Assembly (NCBI GenBank): GCA_021776775.1
Contig: JAJFFE010000108.1
Span: 1-34,038 of the forward strand
Source: Planctomycetota bacterium
GTDB taxonomy: Bacteria > Planctomycetota > UBA8108 > UBA1146 > JAJFFE01
Direction: 5' to 3'
DNA: 34,038 nucleotides
The first letter of the stretch is position 1, and every line of letters starts with the position of its first letter. Of this stretch, positions 24,950 through 33,612 are shown piece by piece. Both the position numbers and the translations under genes were made by a program. Under the pieces are notes generated by a model. That model worked only from the letters and a program-made list of their open reading frames with translations, was not told the DNA's origin and did not search any database.

Positions 24950-27799
24950 TCACCCGTAGTGCGCCCGATAGATCTTCCCGGGCGCGTCGATCACCGCGCA
25001 TGAGTTCGGTCCGTCGGGGATCACGCCCACGGGTTGCCGCCACGGTCCCGCGATTCGCCGTCGCTCGGTGACGCGACGGTGTCCGGTGTCGTAGGCGATG
25101 AGTTCCCCGGACGCCGCAGAGAGCAACGTCTCGTCCACGCGGTAGTGGATCACGGGCGACGTTTGTCCCGACGCAAACGGATGCAGGTGTAGTCCGGATG
25201 GAGTGCTGAAGCACACCACCCCTCCCTGCGGCAACGAGACCGCTAGCTTCGTCTCATGACCGATGCGTGGACACGACATATCGCGCGCGACGTCGAAGAG
25301 CGCGGTCGCGTCGTGACACTCGCCCGCGCGAATTTGCAAAAGGGTCGAGCCAAGGGTGACGAATGTGTCAGCGTCTCGCGCTTGAACTCTTACCGAGCCG
25401 TGGCCGCTTGCGTGAAGCTTGCCTCCCGGGATTTTCGGGATCTCGACCGTGTGCAGGTGATCACCGTTGGGAGCGCTGGTCCTGACACTGGTTTGCTTCT
25501 CGCTGGCCCAGACCGTCGCCAAGTTGCCATCATCGAAGTACGAGGCGGCGCGCGTCACCGAGGCGGAGAATCCGGGTGGGGACCCCACCGTCAGCGGTTC
25601 GTCGAAGCCGTCGTTGACTGTGAACTTTCGCACGGCGAGGGCGCTTGTTCCTTCCAACGCCAGCACGACGGGAAGAGCGGCGAAGGCGGCGTCCGGTGGT
25701 GGAGCGGCGACGAGAATCGGTGCTCGACTCGCGTCGTTCCAAGTGACGGTCTGCCACGAGCCAGGATCGGCGGCGGGTCCGCGGAGATGGAACCGGGTAG
25801 CAATGACTTCGGCACCACGCCGTCCGACGGCGAGGAAGCCACTGCCGAGCAGAACGATGCTCTGCCATTCGGCGATTCGCAACCGACCGAACTCTTCGAT
25901 CATCTCTCGGCGCTTGATGGGTTGCGCACGATTCGGAGTCCGCCGCGGGCGTTCGTTGTTGAAGCGGGTGCAATCGCGCCCGAGCAGGCGATCGTCGGGC
26001 CGAAGGGCGTTCAACTGCGCGACGATCGCCCGTGTTCCAGGCTCACGTCGATCGGGATCGGCCCGCAATGCCCGCGCGATTAGGTGGTGAGCGGTTTCGG
26101 TCAACTCGAGTTGCACCGAACGCGCCGGATAGTCGTGCACCACTTCGGTGATCGCGGCGACGATCGCTTCGCGACGGCGATGGTCTTGGTGTGTGGGGTC
26201 GTCACTGCGCCCCGTGTCGCGCACCGAGCGTTGATCGTCGCGCGTGCGACGCTGGCCCAACTGAGTCTGGCGCAGGTCACGAGCGAGAGCCGTCGCTCGG
26301 TGGTGCCCGTCGTGCTTCCCGTAGAGACCGAGTAGCGCCGTCAGCAGTTGCTGGGAATTCGGCGCGTCGTTCCACATTTCCTCGTAGAGCGCCATAGCTT
26401 CATCGGGCGCATCCAGCTTCTCGACCAGCGTCTCGCCGGCGAGGAGCCATTGCGACTGTTGACGGTATGCGTCGACCGCTTGACGCCAGTGGGTGCGGGC
26501 ATCGTCGGGTCGACCAAGCTCTTGGCAGAGTTTTGCGGCAAGGTCGTGGCAGCCGTGCTCGACGTAGATTGTCAACGCGTCGGCGTATAGGCCTGCCTCC
26601 GCCAAGCAATCTGCCGCGACCAGGGGTTGATCCAATCGTTCTCGATAGAGCGCGGCCGCCTCGCGAAGGTGCCCCCCTTGCCTCAACACGTTTGCCGCCG
26701 TGACCAAGTCGCCGAGCAGATGCGCGTGAATGTAGGCTGCTCGGCGGTGCCGCTCTGCGCCGACTTCCGAGTTGGCCAGTCGGGTGTACTCGGTTCGCAA
26801 CCGGTGCGTCAGTTCGGGCGGCATGCTCCACGGGCTCGCTGGCCGGCCGCCCGCAAGCCGATCCAGATCGAAGTCGACATCGTTTGGCGAGAGGCGGTGT
26901 CCGGCTCGCGCTAAGCCCCGTGCGTCGAGGGCGTCGATGGGCAGGGCGAAGCGCAGTCCGCGTTCGGAGTCGTGCTTCAGCCAATGCAAGAGACGGTGGA
27001 CCTCGCGAAAGCGTCGCTGTTGAAGCTCGTCCTCGCGCGCGTCGACCTTGCGGGTAGCCCAGCTCTCGAGCCGATCGACCCACGTCTCCTTGCTCGCCGT
27101 ACGCGGAACCTTCGAGGTCAACCACGACGCCAGTTTGGCCAGCCGCACTTGCGTCCACGATTGCGCGTTTTTGGCGGTGCTCGTCGACTCGTCGGGCGCT
27201 TCGTCCAGCTCATCGAGGTCCAGATCTCCGACCGCTTCGCGCCCCGGCTCGAAGACGTCGTCGGCGTCGATTCGAGACTCCGGCTCGATGGCGAGTAGAC
27301 GCGACGACAGGCGCACCCCCGGTTGTGCGTGCGTCCACGATTGTCCCAGCCGACTGGGCCGCTCGAAGAGATCGCTCACGGAAAGGTGTTGCGCTTGGGT
27401 GAAGGCGGTCCAGCCGAGCCGCGGACGAAACAGGTAAGCGGTGATGGACAGATCGACTCGACCATCCGGGGCGGGAATCCCGCCGCTCAGTTCAGTCCGG
27501 GTGAATGGGGGAGTGACGTCGCATTCGATCGGCACGTAAAGGCGGTCGGCGACGCAGGTGTAGCGTTGCGCACGGGTCTCGGTCGGAACGTCGAACCCGC
27601 GGGGCAAAATGGCAAGCGCACCCGCGGCGGTCCCGTCCTCTTCTGCGACGAGTAACACTTTCAACTCGAGGAGCGGAACGTCCCAGCGATCGATCTCGAC
27701 TAGCCACGACGTGGTGTCGCTGCCGTTGAGCCAGAGGGCGTGCGTTTGCGCCTGCGTTCCGATCGCGGGGCGGGGCGTGATGGATCCGTTGGCTACCAT
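24950..27799 (-). CDS. Large bpX-type protein: N-terminal bpX domain, TPR-like region, C-terminal beta-propeller
   Basis: 949 residues, last gene of the five-gene operon. The start is ATG 27799, which overlaps the previous gene's stop by 7 bases; the longer frame to 27931 lies inside that gene. Residues 20-150 are beta-rich (SWLVEIDRWDVPLLELKVLL, ADRLYVPIECDVTPPFTRTE) and match my memory of the N-terminal part of ternary-system propeller proteins. An acidic linker follows (175-210, with DLDLDELDEAPDE). A helical TPR-like region spans about 350-510 (REAAALYRERLDQPLVAADC, APDEAMALYEEMWNDAPNSQ), then an Arg/Asp-rich linker (510-545). Residues 640-949 show the repeated strands of a beta-propeller. 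There is no signal peptide, so it should be cytoplasmic. The inferred role is recognition or scaffolding around the AAA+ partner. The exact bpX subtype is not assigned. Confidence 0.8.
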   Translation of the reverse strand: MVANGSITPRPAIGTQAQTHALWLNGSDTTSWLVEIDRWDVPLLELKVLLVAEEDGTAAGALAILPRGFDVPTETRAQRYTCVADRLYVPIECDVTPPFTRTELSGGIPAPDGRVDLSITAYLFRPRLGWTAFTQAQHLSVSDLFERPSRLGQSWTHAQPGVRLSSRLLAIEPESRIDADDVFEPGREAVGDLDLDELDEAPDESTSTAKNAQSWTQVRLAKLASWLTSKVPRTASKETWVDRLESWATRKVDAREDELQQRRFREVHRLLHWLKHDSERGLRFALPIDALDARGLARAGHRLSPNDVDFDLDRLAGGRPASPWSMPPELTHRLRTEYTRLANSEVGAERHRRAAYIHAHLLGDLVTAANVLRQGGHLREAAALYRERLDQPLVAADCLAEAGLYADALTIYVEHGCHDLAAKLCQELGRPDDARTHWRQAVDAYRQQSQWLLAGETLVEKLDAPDEAMALYEEMWNDAPNSQQLLTALLGLYGKHDGHHRATALARDLRQTQLGQRRTRDDQRSVRDTGRSDDPTHQDHRRREAIVAAITEVVHDYPARSVQLELTETAHHLIARALRADPDRREPGTRAIVAQLNALRPDDRLLGRDCTRFNNERPRRTPNRAQPIKRREMIEEFGRLRIAEWQSIVLLGSGFLAVGRRGAEVIATRFHLRGPAADPGSWQTVTWNDASRAPILVAAPPPDAAFAALPVVLALEGTSALAVRKFTVNDGFDEPLTVGSPPGFSASVTRAASYFDDGNLATVWASEKQTSVRTSAPNGDHLHTVEIPKIPGGKLHASGHGSVRVQARDADTFVTLGSTLLQIRAGECHDATALFDVARDMSCPRIGHETKLAVSLPQGGVVCFSTPSGLHLHPFASGQTSPVIHYRVDETLLSAASGELIAYDTGHRRVTERRRIAGPWRQPVGVIPDGPNSCAVIDAPGKIYRAHYG

Positions 27800-30516
27800 G
27801 CTGTGTTCACGAACATTTGGATGAGATCGAGCATCCGTTCCGGGTCGTCCGCTTTCTCGGAGTCGATCGTGAATTGCTCCCCGACGGTGACTCCGTCGTC
27901 GGTCCATCCTCCGAAGAGTGGGCTGTTGCACGACAGACTAGACTGCAGTGCAACGGTGACTTCGTGACCGCTCACCGATCCTTCCAAATGGAGGAGCCCT
28001 CGGTGGTCGAGCCAGGCGGTGTTGCCAACCCCGAACTCCGCCTTCTTGAGCGCCACTCGGCCGTTGGGAATATCCCCGCACGGTTCGAAGTCGGCGTAGG
28101 ACGCGTTTGGGAAGTCGCTTGCTGGCTGCCCACCTTGGTAGTCGGGCCGGTTAACAACGTGAACGAGGCCGCTTGCGTCGACGAGTAGCAACTCCCCGTT
28201 GGGAGTGGTCCCGATCCGGTAGAACTTCTTCCTAAAGACTCTCGGTGGATTGGAGTATCGGTACAGCTCGGGGTCGAGCGCGGCCGTGAGCTCTTCGCGG
28301 AATCCTGAAACGACCTGCGTGCGGCCGGTCTCTAGATCGAGCACCTCGGCGGGTACACGGTTGGTGGCCACGCGAGCGCCGTCTCGAGCGATCCACGTTA
28401 CCCTCCACGGGGCGTTGATCTCGCGCGGCCCCAGTTGCGGATCGAGTTGCTGCATCGTGCCGTTCGAGCGGACGACCCACGGCCAATCGCTGTCAGCGCT
28501 ATCGAATGCCGTCGTGATGTCACCGGCGTCGATGGTCCCGACTTCCGAGATCCAGCCGGTGGTGATCGATCCGTCCGTCATCTTGCCGAGCGTTCCCGCT
28601 TCGGTCTCGAAGTACATCGCATGGGGGAACGGGGCAGGCTTGAGCGCGTCGCCCACGGGGTAACTCGCGAGCGGTTCGGTCGCGTTGATGTCGAACACAT
28701 GCAGGCGGCGTCCCTGGCCCGAGGTCAGTACGCCGAAGTGGCGTCGCAATCGGAACTCGGCCGCGATCACCGAATGGGGCGCGCGGTACGAGTGCGATCG
28801 TGTTTCGTTCGTCGCGAGATCGTGCACGAGGACTTTGATTTCCTTGCGATCGTGAACGATGACCCGCACTTCGTTGTGACGCAGGCTCAACCAGAGCAGA
28901 TCACCCCGGGGAACCGAATGGCTGAGTTCGATCGCGCCGACTCCGGGTTGATCGACGTGAAGGAGTCGACCGTCTTTCGTGATAGCGAACGCGCCGCGAC
29001 TCGTCGCAATCGAACGCGCCCACGGCAACGGAGTCGGGATTCGGATCGGTAGTCGGTCGAGCCGTAGGATCTTTGGATAGTGAATCGCATGGGTCTCATC
29101 GATCAGCGGTGGCGAGGTGAGCGGTGGCGTGGGGGGCGTGCTCTCCGGAGGATCGAGGATTCGGCTCAAGTCGAGTTCGGCCGAACAGAGGGGTACCGGG
29201 CGACGCGCCGTCGCGCTGGCCCCGGAACCGAGTCGCAGCAGCCGGTAGCGCCCGCTCTCGTGAACCGTTGCCACCAGCGCTCCTGCCGGCAAGCTCGACA
29301 TCGCAGCACGGAACTCGGCACTCTCGAGGCTGTGTTCGTGAACTACGATGATCGGCTCTTCATCGTCGTCGATGGATCGCGCGAACGACGGCAGCGTCTC
29401 CGTCGCGTCGAGCGTCGTCTCGAGGGCGGCAAGGTGCGCGACTAGACCCTGGCGCGTGTGAAGCGTGACCGCCGTTCGATTCACTCCTGCGCGTTCGACC
29501 ACGACATCGGGTGTCTCTCGCGCTTCGGCGACGAGCGCCAACCCGACCGCCGCGGCGAAGACACGCGGGACGCCCCACAGTCGCAATCCACTGTCGATCA
29601 GGATACGACGTGCACGCGGTGGGTCGCGCGGCGGAGCTTCGCGCCGGAGGTACAACGCTTCGCCCAGGGCGAGGCGGATCGAGAGCGTATCGATGTCGTT
29701 AGCAAGTTCGCTGATGAGAAGGCGTTCGACCGGGCCGCGATTGGAGATGTCCGAGACCCCACCGGTCGGTAACTCGTCGCTCTCGATGGGGTGCCGCGGG
29801 ATCGACGTCGCCGCGAGGATGTCGTTGACCAGTCGTGCGAATCCGGTGTGCTTCGGATCTGCGGATAGTTCGCGCAGCAGAGTGTGCGCCTGGTCGGAGA
29901 TCGATACCTCGTCGGCGGCTCGGGGCAGGGACTCCAAGCCGGTCTCGATACGATCCTGAAGCGGTTGGGTCATGGCACCGACGGCGAACCGACGGAGCCC
30001 GTGGTGCAGTGCGTCCAGCCCGTCGCCGTCAGTTTGGCGCAGCTCGTCCGGCCGGGCGCCGCTTCTCAAGAAGTCGACGATGGCGCCGCGCTGTCGTGAA
30101 GTACCGCGACACCGCGATTCATCCAAGATCGATGTGACCACGGACCGCTTCGCCGCAATACCCTCGAGCTGTTCCGATGGCAGTTCGCTGACCAGGTTCA
30201 ATCCGTCGCGGACGTCCCTCCAGCGAACGTTGCCGCGTGTTTCGTGGTGATGCGCGAACGCGTGCGATCCATGGCTACGCCACCACTCGGCGCGGCACGC
30301 GGCCAAGATGGTGACGACCGCGTCGATGGAAGGTATCCCGCGGTCGAACGCGTCGAGCACCTCGGCCACTTCTTCGCGAAACGCAAGGGTGGCGCCGTCG
30401 GCGGCGGGGCTATCGGGAGCGTCCCAGACGACTACCGAACAGTCGTCGCTCCAGCGCCAGACTCCGTCGATCGGCTGCGCGCAGTAGTGGAGGGGTGACA
30501 GTCCGCGATCACTCAT
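27793..30516 (-). CDS. Large bpX-type protein: helical N-terminal half and C-terminal beta-propeller
   Basis: 907 residues from ATG 30516, which overlaps the upstream gene by 8 bases. The N-terminal part (WRWSDDCSVVVWDAP, GATLAFREEVAEVLDAFDRG, VVTILAACRAEWW) resembles the start of ternary-system propeller proteins as I remember them. Residues 100-340 are helical and 340-450 alpha/beta (EEPIIVVHEHSLESAEFRAA, LVATVHESGRYRLLRL). A Pro-rich hinge lies at 454-470. Residues 495-890 carry propeller-like blades: WARSIATSRGAFAITKDGRL, HFGVLTSGQGRRLHVFD and FYRIGTTPNGELLLVDASGL. It is soluble, with no catalytic motif. It is probably a recognition or adaptor component of the system. High confidence as a gene, good confidence as a propeller protein, lower confidence on subtype. 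Confidence 0.8.
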   Translation of the reverse strand: MSDRGLSPLHYCAQPIDGVWRWSDDCSVVVWDAPDSPAADGATLAFREEVAEVLDAFDRGIPSIDAVVTILAACRAEWWRSHGSHAFAHHHETRGNVRWRDVRDGLNLVSELPSEQLEGIAAKRSVVTSILDESRCRGTSRQRGAIVDFLRSGARPDELRQTDGDGLDALHHGLRRFAVGAMTQPLQDRIETGLESLPRAADEVSISDQAHTLLRELSADPKHTGFARLVNDILAATSIPRHPIESDELPTGGVSDISNRGPVERLLISELANDIDTLSIRLALGEALYLRREAPPRDPPRARRILIDSGLRLWGVPRVFAAAVGLALVAEARETPDVVVERAGVNRTAVTLHTRQGLVAHLAALETTLDATETLPSFARSIDDDEEPIIVVHEHSLESAEFRAAMSSLPAGALVATVHESGRYRLLRLGSGASATARRPVPLCSAELDLSRILDPPESTPPTPPLTSPPLIDETHAIHYPKILRLDRLPIRIPTPLPWARSIATSRGAFAITKDGRLLHVDQPGVGAIELSHSVPRGDLLWLSLRHNEVRVIVHDRKEIKVLVHDLATNETRSHSYRAPHSVIAAEFRLRRHFGVLTSGQGRRLHVFDINATEPLASYPVGDALKPAPFPHAMYFETEAGTLGKMTDGSITTGWISEVGTIDAGDITTAFDSADSDWPWVVRSNGTMQQLDPQLGPREINAPWRVTWIARDGARVATNRVPAEVLDLETGRTQVVSGFREELTAALDPELYRYSNPPRVFRKKFYRIGTTPNGELLLVDASGLVHVVNRPDYQGGQPASDFPNASYADFEPCGDIPNGRVALKKAEFGVGNTAWLDHRGLLHLEGSVSGHEVTVALQSSLSCNSPLFGGWTDDGVTVGEQFTIDSEKADDPERMLDLIQMFVNTAW

Positions 30517-31228
30517 CGAAGCCGTAGCTCCACGTGGTTCGGACCGCGCTGCGCGTGGCCGCGACCCACTCTTTGGTGCCGAGCCGCAGGTACTGATCAG
30601 GCTCGTCGAAGAGGGCCACTTCACCCGGTTGCAGTTCCAGGGTTCGCGCGACCAACTCCGGCGCGTCGAGCGGAGCCCAGCGTAGCCCCAGTGGCGTCGC
30701 CACTCCGTGGCGCACCGCGTATCGACGACCGTTGAGAGGCGGCAGCGGTGTGCCTTCGATCACCGCCTCGTCGCGCGTGGCGGCGAATCGCAATCCGTCG
30801 AGTCGCAGCTGGCTTGTCGTCGTCGCGAAGTCGTACCAGAGCCGAGCCGGTACCCGGATCATGTTCGGCGGATGGTGTCGCACGGCACGGGTGAACGACA
30901 AGTGAGCGCGCGGCTCGGGTCGGTCGAGCGCGGGGTGTGCATCGATGGTCATGGGAAAGGCGTCACGAATGGGTCGAAACGGTTCCGAGAAGTCGGACGG
31001 GAGCAGCGAGGTTGCGACCCGTTTCCCGACCGGTCTCAGCGCGTCGTCGTGTGGTTCGAACAGGCGCGCATCCGGAATGGACCGCAGCGTCCTCTCGACG
31101 TCGGGCGACAACGCGGTTCCACGTAGCCAACAATGTTCGTCGCCCTTGGCGATCTCGACGCCCGGTGTGCAGCGCAGGGTCCCGAGCGCGTCGAATCGGT
31201 CGACGGGTAGACGCGCGATCCACGTCAT
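30509..31228 (-). CDS. bpX-system accessory protein next to MoxR ATPase
   Basis: 239 residues from ATG 31228, forming an ATGA overlap with the ATPase stop. Composition is mixed alpha/beta with no membrane segment. Recognisable phrases are WIARLPVDRFDALGTLR near the start, GTPLPPLNGRRYAVRHGVAT near residue 180, LELQPGEVALFDEPDQYLRL, and ATRSAVRTTW just before the C-terminus. This pattern matches my recollection of one of the small bpX domains (bpX2 or bpX5 type) found next to MoxR in ternary systems, but I will not fix the number. It has no catalytic motif. Its position between the ATPase and the propeller proteins suggests an adaptor joining them. Confidence 0.75.
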   Translation of the reverse strand: MTWIARLPVDRFDALGTLRCTPGVEIAKGDEHCWLRGTALSPDVERTLRSIPDARLFEPHDDALRPVGKRVATSLLPSDFSEPFRPIRDAFPMTIDAHPALDRPEPRAHLSFTRAVRHHPPNMIRVPARLWYDFATTTSQLRLDGLRFAATRDEAVIEGTPLPPLNGRRYAVRHGVATPLGLRWAPLDAPELVARTLELQPGEVALFDEPDQYLRLGTKEWVAATRSAVRTTWSYGFDE

Positions 31229-32370
31229 CGACCGAGCCGTTCCCACAGGGTAGCGGTCCGCGCCAGCAACTCGCTGCGCGAGGTGTCGTTCTCGATCCAC
31301 TCGCACCGCGCGGTGAGGGTCGACAGTCGATCGATGAGTCTGACCCGTTCCGCGCCCGACGGCGAAGCGTCGACGGCGGCATCCAACGCATCCAAGTCGC
31401 GCGCGATGGTCTCTGGATCGGGTTGTTCGGAGTCTCGCGATCGCGGGTGATCGTCAGGCTGGTTCGCTTCGCCTTCGTCGATCGCATGTCGGACCAACGA
31501 CGCCAAGACCTGCTCTTGTTCCTCGGTATCCCAGGTGTAGCGGAGGACCCAAAGATCGCTTCGGCGCGCTTCCATGCGACCGCACAGCAGCGCGCTCGCG
31601 GCGATCAATCGTTGGAACTTTACCGCGCGCCGATCGGAGACCGCCAAGCCGGCCTGCCGGAGTTGCGCCACCAGGGTCGCGATGGCGTCGCGAATGGACG
31701 CGATCTCGACCTGCGCAATGATGTTGGACAGCGTACGGACTTCTTCGGTCGTCACCGTGATCGGCGTTTCGTGACCCTCGGTCTCCAGGCTCCAACCAGC
31801 ATCGAGCACCTCGGAGAGACGGTCGCGCTCGACGTTGTCGCAGCGAACGCGGATCAGGAAGCGGTCGAAAAGGGCGCCGAGCGTTTCGTCTTCCGGAAGT
31901 CGGTTGCTCGCTCCGATCACGGTCAGGAGCGGCAAGTCGAACGTCTCCCGTCCGCGTCGCAAGATCCGTTCGTTCAACACCGTGAGTAGGCTGTTGAGGA
32001 TGGCACTGTTGGCGTTGAGCAACTCATCGAGGAAGGCGAGCTCCGCCTCCGGCAGCATGTTCGCCGTGTTCGTCACCAGCTCGCCCTCGCGCAGTCGCCG
32101 AATGTCGAACGGTCCGAACAGCTCGTTGGGTTCGGTGAACCGCGTCAGCAGGTACTCGAAGGATCGGCCGTCGAGGCGCGACGCCAGTTCGTGAACGAGC
32201 GCGCTCTTGGCCGTGCCCGGCGGTCCGAGCAAGAAGAGGTTCTCGCCGGACACGAGCGCGACGCCGAGCAGGTCGACGATCTCGTCCTTACCGACGAACC
32301 GTTTCTTCATCGGTGCGAGAATGTCCTGGTCGAGACGACGAGCGATGTCGAGTTCCGCGGGAGTGTTCAT
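31225..32370 (-). CDS. MoxR-type AAA+ ATPase, RavA-like
   Basis: 381 residues from ATG 32370, which overlaps the preceding stop as ATGA. Walker A is GPPGTAKS (residues 49-56), Walker B is LAFLDE (111-116), followed by LLNANSAILNSLLTVLNER, the hallmark helix of the MoxR/RavA group. GASN (153-156) is sensor 1, and LFDRFLIRV (167-175) holds the likely arginine finger Arg170. EPNELFGPFD (80-89) is also typical. The C-terminal third is helical and acidic. Such ATPases act as hexameric chaperone-like remodellers and usually work with a vWA-domain partner, which is not seen in this window. In this operon it is the only evident NTP-consuming enzyme. Confidence 0.95.
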   Translation of the reverse strand: MNTPAELDIARRLDQDILAPMKKRFVGKDEIVDLLGVALVSGENLFLLGPPGTAKSALVHELASRLDGRSFEYLLTRFTEPNELFGPFDIRRLREGELVTNTANMLPEAELAFLDELLNANSAILNSLLTVLNERILRRGRETFDLPLLTVIGASNRLPEDETLGALFDRFLIRVRCDNVERDRLSEVLDAGWSLETEGHETPITVTTEEVRTLSNIIAQVEIASIRDAIATLVAQLRQAGLAVSDRRAVKFQRLIAASALLCGRMEARRSDLWVLRYTWDTEEQEQVLASLVRHAIDEGEANQPDDHPRSRDSEQPDPETIARDLDALDAAVDASPSGAERVRLIDRLSTLTARCEWIENDTSRSELLARTATLWERLGR

Positions 32371-33035
32371 ACGGGTTCCGCTTCGAGAAGTTGTGCGATG
32401 CGAGGACCAGCGAGGTTGGGATTGTCCGCGACCAGAGGGTCGAGGTGTTGGCGTACGTTTGCCGAGAGGCGCGTTGCGTCATCGCGCCCGATGATGCGAT
32501 CGAGGTACAGGGTGCGCAGGCTAGCATCGTCCAGGATCGCGCGAAGGTCCAGCGTCGCGGTCGGATCGATCGATACTCCGACCGAAGAGAGGGGCCACGC
32601 GCGAGCCAGCGCTTCGATCGATTCGAGGAGGGGGTCGCCCGGTGCGCGTGACTGCGCGAGTGCGAACACGTCTGGCAAGAAGCGCATCGCGAGGTCGACT
32701 GAGTAGCTGCGGCTGGCGGTGGGGGGCGACCCTCGGTCGGGGTCGACGGCGAGGGCCCGGCGAATCGACGGCTCGGAGACGTCGCGAGAGATCACGAACT
32801 GACACGCGCGAAACATAACGATCGTGCCCCACCGAGCGCTCGGAAGATCGAGCGTCGGCGCTTGGCCTGGAAGCTCCGCTCGGTAGATCGCATCAATTGC
32901 GGTGAGCGTGTCGTGCAACTCTCCGATCGCTTCCGCCCCAAACGCACGAACGTCGCACGGATCGTCGGCTTCGAGTACCGCAACGCGTACGCGACCGTGA
33001 TCTGTCAGCTGTCGGAGGAATCGAGCGAGGGGCAT
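32367..33035 (-). CDS. Small helical bpX-type protein (bpX4-like), first gene of the operon
   Basis: 222 residues from ATG 33035. The segments MPLARFLRQLTDHGRVRVA, FRACQFVISRDVSEPSIRRA, YSVDLAMRFLPDVFALAQ, and WPLSSVGV followed by LRTLYLDRIIGRDDATRL fit the pattern I remember for the bpX4 domain of MoxR-vWA-beta-propeller systems. It is mostly helical and soluble, with no enzymatic motif. No Shine-Dalgarno site precedes the start. It lies 64 bases downstream of the HD hydrolase stop, with a hairpin repeat in between. It overlaps the ATPase start by four bases. The role is probably structural. Confidence 0.75.
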   Translation of the reverse strand: MPLARFLRQLTDHGRVRVAVLEADDPCDVRAFGAEAIGELHDTLTAIDAIYRAELPGQAPTLDLPSARWGTIVMFRACQFVISRDVSEPSIRRALAVDPDRGSPPTASRSYSVDLAMRFLPDVFALAQSRAPGDPLLESIEALARAWPLSSVGVSIDPTATLDLRAILDDASLRTLYLDRIIGRDDATRLSANVRQHLDPLVADNPNLAGPRIAQLLEAEPV

Positions 33036-33065
33036 GGGGGTCTGCCGGGTCGTTCACGAAACGTT

Positions 33066-33103
33066 GCCGCACGGGCAGCGCTTTCCGTGAATCTCTGCGT
33101 TAC
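33066..33103 (-). repeat. Dispersed hairpin repeat, copy 3 (at the HD hydrolase stop codon)
   Basis: Matches 13198-13235 at 33 of 38 positions. It starts at the stop codon of the HD gene on the minus strand and ends 30 bases before the bpX operon's first ATG. TGCC/GGCA around GCACG can form the core stem, extendable to six pairs with one G-U. It may separate the HD gene from the operon or mark a processing site. Confidence 0.65.
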
Positions 33104-33612
33104 AGAATCAGGGACGCGATCATGCGTCGTACTTCTTCGATCGCGGGTTGCAAGCGAGGATCGGCGCCCGCACACTCGATGGCTCGTTCCCCCTTCTTGG
33201 CCGCGCGTTTCAACATGCCAGCCGACTCCGCGTCGCACATGTTGTCGTAGACGTCCGCCAACTTGACCAGCTTAGCTTGCCAACTCGCCGTCGTGAGCTG
33301 CGCATCGTAAGCGGGCTCTCGTTCCGCTTCCGGCAGTCGCATGTCCTTGGTTAAGGCCGCGACCGCGTCGGCGATCTCGATTCCGCACGCCTTGAGCACG
33401 TCATCGTAGTCCGCGGTGGTGTCTTCGATGACGTCGTGGAGTAGCGCAGCGCACAGCGCTGTTTCATCATCGACCGCGAAGACGTGCCGAACCGTCATCG
33501 CGACTCGATACGGATGCGCGACGTACGGCGTCGAGCCATCTTTGCGCTTCTGTCCGTGGTGGTATCGAGACGCCAGCGACGCGGCACGTTGCCAAAGGTG
33601 TGGGTTCTTCAT
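33100..33612 (-). CDS. RelA/SpoT-type HD-domain hydrolase, MESH1-like (stand-alone)
   Basis: 170 residues from ATG 33612; nine further in-frame codons reach 33639. The metal-binding HD pattern is complete: His33 in TPYVAHPYRVAM, His59-Asp60 and Glu63-Asp64 in AALLHDVIEDTT, and Asp120 in LVKLADVYDNM. QKRKDG before His33 matches the RelA/SpoT N-terminal hydrolase group. No synthetase, TGS or ACT domain is attached, so this is a small alarmone-hydrolase-like or MESH1-like enzyme. It could cleave ppGpp or another nucleotide-type substrate. It is directly upstream of the bpX operon in the same orientation, which may be functional or chance. No clear ribosome-binding site. Confidence 0.88.
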   Translation of the reverse strand: MKNPHLWQRAASLASRYHHGQKRKDGSTPYVAHPYRVAMTVRHVFAVDDETALCAALLHDVIEDTTADYDDVLKACGIEIADAVAALTKDMRLPEAEREPAYDAQLTTASWQAKLVKLADVYDNMCDAESAGMLKRAAKKGERAIECAGADPRLQPAIEEVRRMIASLIL

